Shown piece by piece: positions 1-8,786 of a stretch of 64,000 bases of DNA. Below the pieces are notes generated by a model. That model ran no database searches and was not told the DNA's origin. It was given only the letters and a program-made list of their open reading frames with translations. Numbering within the stretch: the stretch's first letter is position 1; each line of letters opens with the position of its first letter. This stretch comes from Flavobacterium sp. HJJ (lineage in GTDB: Bacteria > Bacteroidota > Bacteroidia > Flavobacteriales > Flavobacteriaceae): NCBI RefSeq assembly GCF_015351475.1, contig NZ_JADKPR010000002.1:124001-188000 (forward strand), written 5' to 3'. Position numbers and translations under genes: made by a program.

Positions 1-2
1 AA

Positions 3-395
3 GTCAGTAAATTAAAAGCTTTGGGAATGGTCGGAGAAGTAAGGACTTCATTTGAAAAAGCGATCGAATTGAATCCGAAACATATCGAAGCGCGCTGGGC
101 GCTGATTGAATTGAATCTGCAATTGCCCGGAATAGTTGGAGGAAGTGAGTCCAAAGCTATTAAATATTCGTCCGAATTAAGAGAACTCTCGCCAGTTGAC
201 GGGTATTTGTCCCGCGGACATATCGAAGAATATTTTAAAAGGTATACTGAAGCCGAAAAGCAATACAAAAGAGCTATTTTGATAGGAGGTTCAAAGGTTT
301 GCTATCAGGCATTGGCCGATTTTTATAAGAATAAAATGAAACAGCCTGATAAAGCCAATACGGTTTGGGAGGAATATAGAAATAAGAAAAAATAG
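3..395 (+). CDS. TPR-repeat protein, 3' end only
   Basis: The reading frame is open to the left edge of the window, so this is the C-terminal part of a longer protein (about 130 residues visible). The segment near the start (FEKAIELNPKHIEARWAL) has the spacing of a tetratricopeptide repeat, and a second TPR-like helix pair (YTEAEKQYKRAILIGG) follows near residue 80. TPR proteins act as protein-protein scaffolds; no catalytic motif is visible here. It ends 39 nt before mpl on the same strand. The true start and any signal peptide lie outside the window, so the specific role cannot be told. Confidence 0.75.
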   Translation, partial: VSKLKALGMVGEVRTSFEKAIELNPKHIEARWALIELNLQLPGIVGGSESKAIKYSSELRELSPVDGYLSRGHIEEYFKRYTEAEKQYKRAILIGGSKVCYQALADFYKNKMKQPDKANTVWEEYRNKKK

Positions 396-434
396 AGTTA
401 TCGATCATTTGATAAAAAATATAAAGAACACTAA

Positions 435-1790
435 ATGAAAACACATTTCATAGCCATAGGCGGAAGCGCAATGCACAACTTGGCATTGGCATTACACAAC
501 AAAGGATATCAGGTTACGGGAAGTGACGACGCTATTTTTGAACCTTCAAAATCACGTTTGGAAAAAAAAGGAATTCTGCCTGCTGAGCTGGGCTGGTTTC
601 CCGAGAAAATTACTGCCGATATTGATGCTATAATCCTTGGGATGCACGCCAAAGCAGATAATCCCGAGCTTTTAAAAGCACAGGAATTGGGACTTAAAAT
701 TTATTCGTATCCTGAATTTTTATACGAACAGTCCAAAAATAAAACCCGTGTGGTCATTGGCGGTTCTCACGGAAAAACAACGATCACTTCGATGATTCTG
801 CACGTAATGCATTATCACAATATAGAAGTGGATTATATGGTAGGAGCACAATTGGAAGGTTTTGACACGATGGTACATCTTACCGAGGAGAATGATTTTA
901 TGGTTCTTGAAGGAGATGAATATCTGTCTTCGCCAATTGACCGTAGACCTAAATTTCATTTGTATCAGCCGAATATTGCCTTGATTTCGGGGATCGCATG
1001 GGATCATATCAATGTTTTTCCAACTTATGATTTTTATGTAGAACAGTTTGAAATTTTTATTGAAAAAATCACAAACGGCGGAATTTTGGTTTACAATGAA
1101 AATGATTCTGAGGTGAAACGTGTTGCAGAGAAAGCTACAAATCCAATCCGTAAAATTCCTTATACAACACCAAAATACGAAGTGAAAGACGGAGTAACAT
1201 TGTTAGAAACTCCAGAAGGGCCAATGCCTATAGAAGTTTTTGGTGCGCATAATCTAAATAATTTGGCTGGTGCCAAATGGATCTGCCAGAATATGGGAGT
1301 TGATGAAGCTGATTTTTATGAAGCGATTGCGAGTTTCAAAGGAGCATCGAAGCGTTTGGAAAAAATTGCTGAAAGCAAAACCAAAGTAGCTTATAAAGAT
1401 TTTGCCCATTCCCCAAGTAAAGTTGCAGCAACGACAAAAGCCGTAAAAGAACAATATCCAAACCGTACCGTTGTGGCATGTTTAGAACTGCATACTTACA
1501 GCAGTCTGAATGCCGAGTTCCTTAAAGAATATGAAGGTGCACTGGAATATGCTGATGTTGCCGTGGTGTTTTACTCTCCTGATGCAGTAAAAATCAAGCA
1601 GCTGGAAGAAGTAACCTATGAGCAGATTGCCAAAGCTTTCAATAGAGAAGATCTGATTATTTATACCAATCCGGCAGCTTTCAAAGAATATCTGTTTAAT
1701 CTGAATCTTGAAAATGCAGCCTTATTATTGATGAGTTCTGGAAATTACGGCGGATTGAATTTTGATGAGGTAAAAGAGTTGATTTTATAG
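435..1790 (+). CDS. mpl: Mpl, UDP-N-acetylmuramate:L-alanyl-gamma-D-glutamyl-meso-diaminopimelate ligase
   Basis: This is a cytoplasmic ATP-dependent Mur ligase that recycles murein tripeptide by joining it to UDP-MurNAc. All three Mur domains are visible. The N-terminal UDP-binding Rossmann part contains IGGSAMHNLA. The central ATPase has the P-loop GGSHGKTT at about residues 109-116, LEGDEY at 158-163 and DHINVF at 190-195. The C-terminal domain has HNLNN at 272-276 and DFAHSP at 322-327. At 451 residues it has the usual Mpl length. MurC is the closest alternative, but murC normally sits in the dcw cell-wall cluster and nothing of that cluster is nearby. The ATG follows an A-rich stretch with no Shine-Dalgarno. 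A strong terminator follows at 1816. Confidence 0.9.
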   Translation: MKTHFIAIGGSAMHNLALALHNKGYQVTGSDDAIFEPSKSRLEKKGILPAELGWFPEKITADIDAIILGMHAKADNPELLKAQELGLKIYSYPEFLYEQSKNKTRVVIGGSHGKTTITSMILHVMHYHNIEVDYMVGAQLEGFDTMVHLTEENDFMVLEGDEYLSSPIDRRPKFHLYQPNIALISGIAWDHINVFPTYDFYVEQFEIFIEKITNGGILVYNENDSEVKRVAEKATNPIRKIPYTTPKYEVKDGVTLLETPEGPMPIEVFGAHNLNNLAGAKWICQNMGVDEADFYEAIASFKGASKRLEKIAESKTKVAYKDFAHSPSKVAATTKAVKEQYPNRTVVACLELHTYSSLNAEFLKEYEGALEYADVAVVFYSPDAVKIKQLEEVTYEQIAKAFNREDLIIYTNPAAFKEYLFNLNLENAALLLMSSGNYGGLNFDEVKELIL

Positions 1791-1815
1791 TTTATCAATT
1801 AGAAAATTAGATATA

Positions 1816-1850
1816 ATGTGCCAATTGTTTATACAGCTGGCACATTTTTT
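1816..1850 (+). terminator. Rho-independent terminator after mpl
   Basis: A perfect 8-bp stem (ATGTGCCA at 1816-1823, TGGCACAT at 1838-1845) with a 14-nt loop is followed directly by six T. It closes the mpl transcript and also sits at the 3' end of the convergent DUF1287 gene, whose stop codon overlaps the T-run. Confidence 0.85.
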
Positions 1851-2499
1851 ATTTTACATATTTAAAATGCCCGGCGATCTTATAAGCAAAGAGACAATCC
1901 TCTAAAACCTGCCCGTGTCCAACATTGTGAACTATCAGGTTTCGTTTTCCATCTTCTGATTTTTTATTCGTAATGATGCCTATATGGGGTAATTGTCCGT
2001 TAATCATCCAAGTTACTATTTCTCCCGTTTTATAATCGCCTGCATTTTCTGTAACAGCTAATTTTGTTCCTTTTCTTTCGAAAAAAGTTTCCAGATTTGG
2101 TACTCTCCGATGATCGATATTCGTGTCTGTTTTTGTCATTCCCCATTTCTTCAAATTTGGATATTTTGAAAAATTGGCTTTCATGTCTTCGTGAACCTCT
2201 TTTTGTAAATCAATCCCAAGTTTTCTGTATGCCCGAATAATCACATCAGTGCAGACGCCTTTGTCTTTTGGGACATCTCCATTTGGATATTTTATCGAAG
2301 TATAGGTAGGATCATAATCTATTGAAGGATTAATTATGGAAATAGCTGCTTCAGATAATTTTTCTTCAAATGTGATGGGCCTTTTTATCGTTATGAAGGA
2401 TGAGGTTTTATTTTTATTTGTTTGATTACAGGAACATAAAAATATAGAAGCTAGTAATATAGAAATGTATCTCATCTTTTTTTGTTTAAAATTAAACAT
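1849..2499 (-). CDS. DUF1287-family lipoprotein
   Basis: The mature part matches the DUF1287 family (COG3738), predicted cysteine-peptidase-like domains of the NlpC/P60 superfamily. Visible hallmarks are KGVCTDVIIRAYR (candidate catalytic Cys), the LPHIGI segment (candidate His) and the closing VHNVGHG. The N-terminus is a lipoprotein signal: a charged start, a hydrophobic run and the lipobox FLCSC, so the protein is probably anchored to a membrane facing the periplasm. The frame extends upstream to 2586, but that would overlap the divergent acetyltransferase gene. The ATG at 2499 or the one at 2475 fits the signal peptide better; 2499 is used here. Substrate is unknown. It is convergent with mpl. 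Confidence 0.75.
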   Translation of the reverse strand: MFNFKQKKMRYISILLASIFLCSCNQTNKNKTSSFITIKRPITFEEKLSEAAISIINPSIDYDPTYTSIKYPNGDVPKDKGVCTDVIIRAYRKLGIDLQKEVHEDMKANFSKYPNLKKWGMTKTDTNIDHRRVPNLETFFERKGTKLAVTENAGDYKTGEIVTWMINGQLPHIGIITNKKSEDGKRNLIVHNVGHGQVLEDCLFAYKIAGHFKYVK

Positions 2500-2576
2500 A
2501 TTTACAATAGTATATAAATTTAATTTGATTGAATTTTCTTCTTTTTTGTGTAGTTTAGCTAAATATGATATTTTAT

Positions 2577-3038
2577 ATGAATCCAAAGGTTAATGTAATA
2601 AAAACAACAAGTGAAAATCCCGACTTTGTATTGCTGATACAAACTTTTGATGCTTATTTATGGGATCGTTACCCTAGACTGAAAAAGGATTATTGGGGAA
2701 ATAATTTAATTGAGTTTAACACCAATGTTTTTATTGTTTATTTAGATGAAAAAGCGGTGGCTTGTGGCTGTTTTAAAAAATATAATAAAGAATCAGCTGA
2801 GTTAAAAAGGATGTTTGTTTTACCAGAGGCAAGGGGATTGGGTATGGCTCAATTGGTAATTAAAGAATTGGAAGCAGAAGCGAAGAATCAGGGGTTCGAA
2901 GTTTTGATTTTAGAGACTTTATATAAACAAACTGAAGCTATTAATTTTTACCAAAAAACTGGTTTTAGGATAATAGACAATTATGGACCTTATGTAGGTT
3001 TGGCAGATAGCGTTTGTATGAGTAAATCGATTATTTAA
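2577..3038 (+). CDS. GNAT-family N-acetyltransferase
   Basis: A small cytoplasmic acetyl-CoA-dependent acyltransferase of about 153 residues. The acetyl-CoA loop is visible as ARGLGMA in the context KRMFVLPEARGLGMAQL, followed by an amphipathic helix and the ETLYKQTEAINFYQKTGF segment typical of the GNAT C-terminal half. The ATG at 2577 (MNPKVNVI) is preferred; a second in-frame ATG lies at 2565. It is divergent from the DUF1287 lipoprotein and stands 11 nt upstream of radC, so the two are probably co-transcribed. The acceptor substrate cannot be inferred. Confidence 0.8.
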   Translation: MNPKVNVIKTTSENPDFVLLIQTFDAYLWDRYPRLKKDYWGNNLIEFNTNVFIVYLDEKAVACGCFKKYNKESAELKRMFVLPEARGLGMAQLVIKELEAEAKNQGFEVLILETLYKQTEAINFYQKTGFRIIDNYGPYVGLADSVCMSKSII

Positions 3039-3049
3039 ATTGTATAACA

Positions 3050-3742
3050 ATGGAATCAGGTAATTTTCCAATAACACATTGGGCTGAAGACGACAAGCCC
3101 CGCGAAAAATTAATGCTCAAAGGCAAAAGCGTTCTGAGCGATGCCGAATTAATCGCAATTCTCATTGGTTCTGGAAACCGAAATGAATCGGCGGTAGATT
3201 TGAGCAAAAGAATTTTGGCCAGTGTCGATCATAATTTAAATACTTTAGGGAAACTATCTATTTCACAATTAATGAATTTTAAAGGCATCGGCGAAGCCAA
3301 AGCGATTTCGATAATTTCGGCTATGGAATTGGGCAGGAGGCGGAGAAGCGAAGATGTAGTAGAGCTGACAAAAGTAACTTCAAGTAAGATGGTTTTTGAT
3401 GTGATGCATCCGATAATAGGGGAGCTGTCGCACGAAGAATTCTGGGTTCTGTTTTTGAACAACTCTAATAAAATACTTTTCAAAAAGCAGTTGAGCAAAG
3501 GCGGAATGACTGGAACGATGGTTGATATTCGGATTGTTTTTAAAACTGCTTTTGAGCAAAATGCAACTTCTATAATTTTGGTACACAATCATCCCTCTGG
3601 AAAATTACGGGCCAGTGATGCTGATATCTTAATAACAAAAAAAATTAAAACTGCCGGCCAGCAATTAGATATTTCGGTTCTCGATCATTTAATCATTACC
3701 GAAAATGGCTATTATAGTTTTGTTGATGAAGGAATATTTTAA
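3050..3742 (+). CDS. radC: RadC-family JAB/MPN protein
   Basis: Two parts are visible: an N-terminal helix-hairpin-helix (FKGIGEAKA, residues 77-85) and a C-terminal JAMM/MPN metalloprotease-like domain. The JAMM residues are present: Glu near 129-130, His179 and His181 in HNHPSG, Ser189 and Asp192. The 230-residue length is normal. The family was named for a supposed DNA-repair role, but its function in most bacteria is unsettled. It starts 11 nt after the acetyltransferase gene. The next 289 nt carry a separate promoter. Confidence 0.92.
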   Translation: MESGNFPITHWAEDDKPREKLMLKGKSVLSDAELIAILIGSGNRNESAVDLSKRILASVDHNLNTLGKLSISQLMNFKGIGEAKAISIISAMELGRRRRSEDVVELTKVTSSKMVFDVMHPIIGELSHEEFWVLFLNNSNKILFKKQLSKGGMTGTMVDIRIVFKTAFEQNATSIILVHNHPSGKLRASDADILITKKIKTAGQQLDISVLDHLIITENGYYSFVDEGIF

Positions 3743-3820
3743 TTTTTGTAAATCTTCATGGGCTTTGTAATGAAGGGAAATGTATTTTTGGAGAAACGTT
3801 AAATATTATTGAAGTCAATA

Positions 3821-3849
3821 TTGTTTGAAATGTTTTTCCTGTACCTTTG
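3821..3849 (+). promoter_or_regulatory. Predicted promoter between radC and the YjjG-like gene
   Basis: A TACCTTTG box (3842-3849) fits the Flavobacterium -7 consensus TAnnTTTG, and a TTG at 3821-3823 stands 18 bp upstream. Transcription would start near 3855, about 175 nt before the next start codon. The long untranslated stretch begins with a small CCTC/GAGG hairpin. It has a weak AACA-GGC-TGTT hairpin plus T-run near 3987-4002. This is either a long leader or a separate small RNA. Confidence 0.55.
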
Positions 3850-4031
3850 GAACGCCTCTTTTCGAGGGTAATTTTATAAAAGAAATAAAGTCTGTATTTT
3901 GAAAGTGCATTCACCTGTAATTAAAAATGATTTTAGTTTTTAGGTTAATCTGCATTGTGTTGATTTTGATTAAATTAAAAATAATGAACAGGCTGTTTTT
4001 TTGACAAACATTTTAAAATAATTGCAAATAC

Positions 4032-4721
4032 ATGTTATCTTCTAAAATAACCGATATATTCTTTGATTTGGATCATACGCTTTGGGATTTTGATGCCAAT
4101 TCAGAACTGGCTTTTGAAGCTATTTTAACAAAACTGCATCCAGCAATCGAAATTACCGCTTTTATAGAAAAATATATTCCCATTAACCAGGCCTGCTGGA
4201 AATTATATCAGTATGATAAAATTACGCACGCAGAGTTAAGGTATAATCGGCTTAAACATACTTTTGATGCTTTGGAATATTTTGTTTCCGACGCACAGAT
4301 AGAAAGCATGGCAAATGATTATATTCAGTTACTGCCCGAAAATAACCGCTTGTTTGACGGAACGATAGAAGTACTGGAATATTTAGAAAAAAAGTATAAA
4401 TTGCATATCATTACCAATGGCTTTGCAGATGTGCAGTATAAAAAAATAAATAATTCGAATATTGCAGGTTTTTTCAAAACCATTACCAATTCAGAAATGG
4501 CAGGTGTTAAGAAACCCAATCCGTTTATTTTTGAGTATGCTCTTAATCAGGCTCAAGCCAATAAAGAAAACAGTGTTATGATTGGTGACTGTCTCGAGGC
4601 TGATGTACAGGGAGCTTTAAATGCTGGATTGGAAGCTATTTTTTTTAATGATAAAAAAATTAAAGTTGAACAAGATATTAAACAAATAACCCATTTATTA
4701 GAACTAAAAAAATATTTATAA
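4032..4721 (+). CDS. yjjG: YjjG-family HAD hydrolase (noncanonical pyrimidine nucleotidase)
   Basis: A HAD-superfamily phosphatase of 229 residues. Motif I is FFDLDHTLWDF, with nucleophile Asp12 and acid Asp14. Motif II is in HIITNGF, the motif III lysine lies in VKKPNP, and motif IV is IGDCLEADVQGA from about residue 184. The DLDHTLWDF motif and the length are typical of the YjjG group, which dephosphorylates pyrimidine nucleoside monophosphates, including non-canonical ones, in the cytoplasm. It ends 3 nt before the next gene, so they are probably co-transcribed. Other HAD subfamilies cannot be fully excluded. Confidence 0.82.
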   Translation: MLSSKITDIFFDLDHTLWDFDANSELAFEAILTKLHPAIEITAFIEKYIPINQACWKLYQYDKITHAELRYNRLKHTFDALEYFVSDAQIESMANDYIQLLPENNRLFDGTIEVLEYLEKKYKLHIITNGFADVQYKKINNSNIAGFFKTITNSEMAGVKKPNPFIFEYALNQAQANKENSVMIGDCLEADVQGALNAGLEAIFFNDKKIKVEQDIKQITHLLELKKYL

Positions 4722-4724
4722 GTC

Positions 4725-5495
4725 ATGAAGTCAAAATTTTTATACCTATTACTGCTTGTTTCAAGCTTTGGATTTTCACAATCAATCAATGATTATACAG
4801 GAGTGATTATTCCTTTGAAATATGATTTCCTTAAATCTGAAAATCAGTACCGCCTTGCTACATTAACTAAGGTTAATTTAAAAAAAGCTGGTTTCGAAGC
4901 TTTTTATGCTAATGAAAATTTTCCGGGCGGGTACAATGACAGATGCAGCTTATTGAATGTAGATGTAATAAGAGATAATGGATTTTTAGTAACGAAGCTT
5001 TATGTAGTTTTTAAGGATTGCAGCGGCAAAGAGATTTATAAATCTGAAGTTGGGAAAAGTAAAGAGAAAGAATATGATGTAGCTTATGCTGAAGCATTGA
5101 ATATGGCTTTTGAGTCTGTATATGCATTGCATTATAAATATGATGGCACGCCGGCTGTTAATAATGGATATACAGGAATGGCTGCAGTTCCACAGGGAGT
5201 ACAAGCAGCACCTGCTGGAGTTACTGCAGCAGCAGCGGTGGCAGTAAGTGTTCCTAACAGCAGTACCGAACCAGACGGCTCAGTATTATTTGCACAGCCA
5301 ATAAAAAATGGATATCAATTAGTAGACAGTACGCCAAAAGTCGTTCTGAAAGCTTTTAAAACAACTAATCCATCTATATATATGGCATCTAAAGGGGATA
5401 TACAAGGAACATTGGTTCTAAAAGATAACCAATGGTACTTTGAATATTATGAGAAAGATACTTTAATGTCTGAAAAAATTAAAGTGAAGTTTTAA
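4725..5495 (+). CDS. Secreted protein of unknown function
   Basis: A 256-residue protein with a clear signal peptide ending near FGFSQS. It has a mixed alpha/beta N-terminal half, a low-complexity alanine/valine/proline-rich linker (about residues 147-183), and a C-terminal beta-rich segment ending in IKVKF. I recognise no family with confidence. Two cysteines in the N-terminal half (in DRCSLL and FKDCSG) could form a disulfide in the periplasm. It follows the YjjG-like gene by 3 nt and ends before a strong terminator, so the two genes make one short transcription unit. The linker suggests two modules joined by a flexible tether. Confidence 0.7.
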   Translation: MKSKFLYLLLLVSSFGFSQSINDYTGVIIPLKYDFLKSENQYRLATLTKVNLKKAGFEAFYANENFPGGYNDRCSLLNVDVIRDNGFLVTKLYVVFKDCSGKEIYKSEVGKSKEKEYDVAYAEALNMAFESVYALHYKYDGTPAVNNGYTGMAAVPQGVQAAPAGVTAAAAVAVSVPNSSTEPDGSVLFAQPIKNGYQLVDSTPKVVLKAFKTTNPSIYMASKGDIQGTLVLKDNQWYFEYYEKDTLMSEKIKVKF

Positions 5496-5528
5496 TTTCA
5501 GGAATAAAGAAAATTTTCCTAATAATAT

Positions 5529-5560
5529 AAAACCTCGGTGGCTCTGCTCCGAGGTTTTTT
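5529..5560 (+). terminator. Rho-independent terminator
   Basis: A perfect 10-bp stem, AAAACCTCGG (5529-5538) with CCGAGGTTTT (5549-5558), has a 10-nt loop and a T-run to 5560. It closes the unit 4032-5495 and faces the convergent rarA gene. Confidence 0.85.
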
Positions 5561-5600
5561 GCTTGTACTAAATCTATATCTGATAATTTTGTAGCTTTAA

Positions 5601-6878
5601 TTAATATCCATATTTATCTTTCCAGCGGTTTTTCAGGAATTCACGGGTTGTATTTTCTCTGGAATTCTGTCCCGGAACATAAATTGGTGTGTTACTCAAT
5701 GCTTCTGGCAGGAATTCCTGTTCCGCAAAATTGTTGGCATAATCGTGCGAATATTTATAATCCTCACCATATCCCAATTCTTTCATTAATTTGGTAGGAG
5801 CATTGCGTAAATGGATTGGTACTGGTAAATCTCCAGTTTGTTTTACTAATTGCTGTGCTGTGCCAATCGCTAAATAAGAAGCATTGCTTTTAGGCGAAGT
5901 AGCTAGATAAATAGCGCATTGGCTGAGAATAATCCGGCTTTCTGGATAACCAATAGTTGATACAGCCTGAAAAGCATTATTGGCCATAATAAAAGCGGTT
6001 GGATTGGCATTGCCAATATCTTCACTGGATAAAATCAGCATTCTTCGGGCTATGAATTTAACGTCTTCACCACCTTCAATCATCCGTGCCAGCCAATATA
6101 CAGCTCCGTTAGGATCGCTTCCGCGGATCGATTTTATAAAAGCCGAAACTATGTCATAATGCTGTTCGCCGCTTTTGTCATACAAAACAGTATTTTGCTG
6201 AACTAATTCAAAAACGCGGTCATTGGTGATCGTAATTTCGTCTTCGGCGGAGGCGTTTACGACCAGTTCAAAAATATTTAATAGTTTGCGCCCGTCACCG
6301 CCAGAAAGACGTAATAAAGCTTCTGTTTCTTGCAGTTTTATGTTTTTTGAGGCTAAATAAGTGTCCGTTTTCATTGCTCTTTGCAATAAATGCTCTAAGT
6401 CAGCTTTTGTAAATGCGTTCAGAATATAGACTTGACAACGGGATAATAAAGCGGGAATAACCTCAAAACTTGGGTTTTCGGTTGTTGCACCTATTAATGT
6501 AATCCATCCTTTTTCAACCGCAGCCAATAAAGAGTCTTGCTGTGATTTACTAAAACGATGAATCTCATCAATAAACAAAATAGGATTTTTAGCAGTGAAT
6601 AAACCACCGCTTTGTTTTGCTTTTTCAATTACGTCCCGAATATCCTTAACCCCTGAATTAATGGCGCTCAATATATAAAATGGACGGTTAGACTCTTGAG
6701 CAATGATTTGTGCCAAAGTTGTTTTTCCAGTTCCAGGAGGGCCCCAAAATATCAAGGATGGAATAATTCCCTTTGCAATCTGTTGTGTCAGCGAGCCATT
6801 GGGACCTACCAAATGGGACTGGCTGATGTAGTCTTCAAGTTTTTGTGGGCGTATACGTTCTGCTAATGGTGCTTCCAT
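5601..6878 (-). CDS. rarA: RarA (MgsA), replication-associated recombination AAA+ ATPase
   Basis: A 425-residue clamp-loader-like AAA+ ATPase that acts at stalled replication forks. Walker A is GPPGTGKTT (residues 46-54) and Walker B is LFIDEIHRF (about 101-109). The sensor-I segment GATTENPSF and the C-terminal MgsA tetramerisation region ([15 protein letters not shown] onward) are present. Length and order match the family. The gene is monocistronic on the minus strand, with the ATG at 6878. The 290 nt on its upstream side contain a palindromic intergenic repeat. Confidence 0.93.
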   Translation of the reverse strand: MEAPLAERIRPQKLEDYISQSHLVGPNGSLTQQIAKGIIPSLIFWGPPGTGKTTLAQIIAQESNRPFYILSAINSGVKDIRDVIEKAKQSGGLFTAKNPILFIDEIHRFSKSQQDSLLAAVEKGWITLIGATTENPSFEVIPALLSRCQVYILNAFTKADLEHLLQRAMKTDTYLASKNIKLQETEALLRLSGGDGRKLLNIFELVVNASAEDEITITNDRVFELVQQNTVLYDKSGEQHYDIVSAFIKSIRGSDPNGAVYWLARMIEGGEDVKFIARRMLILSSEDIGNANPTAFIMANNAFQAVSTIGYPESRIILSQCAIYLATSPKSNASYLAIGTAQQLVKQTGDLPVPIHLRNAPTKLMKELGYGEDYKYSHDYANNFAEQEFLPEALSNTPIYVPGQNSRENTTREFLKNRWKDKYGY

Positions 6879-6909
6879 GCTGTAAAATTAAGCAATTTTT
6901 ATATTTTTT

Positions 6910-7051
6910 GGAGCTATTCCAGCTCGGCATTACAAGTCCTCGTCCCGCTGACAAAATTTTTAAGTGTTTGCAAGAGCTTCTTGCTGTCGCTTTGTAAACC
7001 CAAAAAATTTAAGTCAGCAGGACTGCGGGCTTTCCATTTCGATCAGGGCTA
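6910..7051 (-). repeat. Palindromic intergenic repeat, flavobacterial type (candidate)
   Basis: This non-coding stretch is visibly richer in G+C than its flanks. It is bounded by GGAGCTATTCC (6910-6920) and GATCAGGGCTA (7041-7051). Inside is a long imperfect inverted repeat: TCCCGCTGAC plus an A/T tract at 6943-6961, against 7002-7022. A central CAAGA-GCT-TCTTG hairpin lies near 6971-6983. Read on the minus strand the ends are TAGCCCTGAT and GGAATAGCTCC. From memory these resemble ends of a dispersed intergenic palindrome in Flavobacterium genomes. Only one copy is in this window, so repetition is inferred. Confidence 0.5.
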
Positions 7052-7169
7052 AGAGATTTGTTTTCGTAAAAGCATTTATTTTATATGACAAAATAACACT
7101 AAATTGCTTTTGGACTCATTTTTGATTCGTTTTAAATAGTTTTAATTAGCTTAATAAGTGTTCAGAATA

Positions 7170-7967
7170 ATGGAAGAAAATCATTTTAAATTCAGCAATG
7201 CAGTTCTAGGAGTACCGCTTTTTTTTGTGCTGTTCTTATGGTTTGTTTATTGGCTGGAAATTCGTTTTGGATTCGATTTTGACGATAATGGAATTTTGCC
7301 GAGAACTTTTTCAGGAATGCAGGGCATAATTTTTAGTCCATTCATTCATTCGAATATTGAACATCTTTATAATAATTCAATATCATTATTAGTGCTTCTG
7401 GTAGCACTTTTCTTTTTTTACAGCAAAGAAGCAGTAGGAATTGTGGTTTACGGAATTCTGCTTTCCGGAACTTTGACATGGTTTATTGGAAGAGAAAATT
7501 ATCATATTGGCGCCAGCAGTTTGATCTATGTATTGGTTTCGTTTATTTTTTTCAAAGGCCTGCAGACCCAATATTATAGATTAGTTGCCTTGTCTCTCAC
7601 AGTTGTAGTTTTATATGGCGGAATGGTTTGGTATGTTTTTCCAAAAATTGACGAAACCATTTCTTGGGAAGGTCATTTATCTGGACTGATTGCCGGTTTT
7701 ATACTTACTTTTTTCTATAAAAAGACAGAATTTAAAAAAGTGATAAAATACGATTGGGAAAGGCCGGATTATGACCCCTCCGAAGATAAATTTATGCAGC
7801 GGTTTGATGAGAATGGTAATTTTGTCAATTTGCCAAAATCTGAAATAGTAGAAGACGAGTTAGTAGAAATCAATCCTTTTTTTCTGTCTAATTCAAATGT
7901 TGTCTACGATTATATAGAAGATTCAGAATCTATCAATAAAAAAAATGAATCAAAACCAGAGTCTTGA
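7170..7967 (+). CDS. Rhomboid-family intramembrane serine protease
   Basis: The N-terminal two thirds hold about six hydrophobic segments with rhomboid hallmarks: HSNIEHLYNN on the second helix, the catalytic-Ser motif GASS (Ser about 116) and HLSG with the catalytic His about 169. The last 80 residues are a cytosolic acidic tail. The protein would sit in the inner membrane and cleave transmembrane substrates. The ATG at 7170 (MEENHFKF) is chosen over a GTG 12 nt upstream. It is a single gene, convergent with rlmB. Substrates cannot be inferred. Confidence 0.87.
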   Translation: MEENHFKFSNAVLGVPLFFVLFLWFVYWLEIRFGFDFDDNGILPRTFSGMQGIIFSPFIHSNIEHLYNNSISLLVLLVALFFFYSKEAVGIVVYGILLSGTLTWFIGRENYHIGASSLIYVLVSFIFFKGLQTQYYRLVALSLTVVVLYGGMVWYVFPKIDETISWEGHLSGLIAGFILTFFYKKTEFKKVIKYDWERPDYDPSEDKFMQRFDENGNFVNLPKSEIVEDELVEINPFFLSNSNVVYDYIEDSESINKKNESKPES

Positions 7968-7995
7968 TTCATTTCGTTTTATCTAAATAGTGAAA

Positions 7996-8031
7996 AATTT
8001 AGATTTTAAATTTCAATCTAAAATCTAAATT
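7996..8031. terminator. AT-rich bidirectional hairpin between convergent genes
   Basis: A perfect 13-bp inverted repeat (7996-8008 with 8019-8031) and a 10-nt loop lies between the rhomboid stop and the rlmB stop. It has no long T-run, so termination is inferred from position and stem length. Confidence 0.45.
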
Positions 8032-8047
8032 CTGCAATCTAAAATTA

Positions 8048-8782
8048 TTAGCTTCTCTGTCTTACAGTTTCATATAAAAAAGCACCGCAAGCAACAGAAA
8101 CATTCAATGATCCTATAGAGCCAAACATAGGAAGTTTTGCTTTCTCATCTACAATTTTAAGCACTGAAGGATTTACCCCTCGGTCTTCTGATCCCATAAT
8201 GATTGCTAGAGGTTCATCTAAAGAAATATCATAAATATTTTGGTCTGTTTTTTCGGTAGCAGCAACAGTTTTTATACCGCTTGCCTGCAAAAGAAAAATT
8301 GCATCTTTAATATGTTCTACTTTACAAATCGGAATATTAAATACCGCACCTGCCGAAGTTTTTACAGTGTCACCGTTTACTGGAGCCGAACCCGCTTTTT
8401 GAACAATAATTCCGTTTACCCCAGTACACTCAGCAGTCCTGATTATTGCTCCAAAATTACGTGCATCCGAAATTTGATCTAAAATTAAGAACAATGGTTT
8501 TTTGCCATTTTCAACAACAGTATCTATCAGGGTTTCTAAATCAAAAAACGAAATAGGGGAGATGCTTGCTACGGCTCCTTGATGGTTATTGGGAGTTAAT
8601 CGGTTTAATTTTTCTACGGGAACATAGGAGAAATTGATATTGCCACGTTTCATTACTTTCATTAAGTCCTTCATCAATTCGCCACTAGTTTCCTTCTGAA
8701 TATAAACTTTATCCACTGTTGCTCCAGCTTGAATAGCTTCAATTATTGCTCTTATTCCAAAAATTTGATGTTCTTTTTCCAT
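8048..8782 (-). CDS. rlmB: RlmB, 23S rRNA (guanosine-2251-2'-O)-methyltransferase
   Basis: A 244-residue SPOUT (TrmH-type) methyltransferase that would 2'-O-methylate G2251 of 23S rRNA using SAM. The N-terminal substrate-binding domain begins IFGIRAIIEAI. The trefoil-knot motifs follow: NFGAIIRTAE (motif 1), IIMGSEDRGV (motif 2) and LNVSVACGAFLYE (motif 3). A -7 promoter box lies only 4 nt upstream of the ATG, so the mRNA may have almost no leader. Other TrmH-family 2'-O-methyltransferases are the only alternative. Confidence 0.9.
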   Translation of the reverse strand: MEKEHQIFGIRAIIEAIQAGATVDKVYIQKETSGELMKDLMKVMKRGNINFSYVPVEKLNRLTPNNHQGAVASISPISFFDLETLIDTVVENGKKPLFLILDQISDARNFGAIIRTAECTGVNGIIVQKAGSAPVNGDTVKTSAGAVFNIPICKVEHIKDAIFLLQASGIKTVAATEKTDQNIYDISLDEPLAIIMGSEDRGVNPSVLKIVDEKAKLPMFGSIGSLNVSVACGAFLYETVRQRS

Positions 8783-8786
8783 GAGG

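Noticed and set aside
720..1007. Open frame on the minus strand inside mpl
   Set aside because: It lies fully opposite a well-conserved gene, has no family features and no promoter; it is a by-product of codon use. The same applies to other antisense frames inside rpsG, fusA, rplO, rpoA, gltA and the sugar genes.
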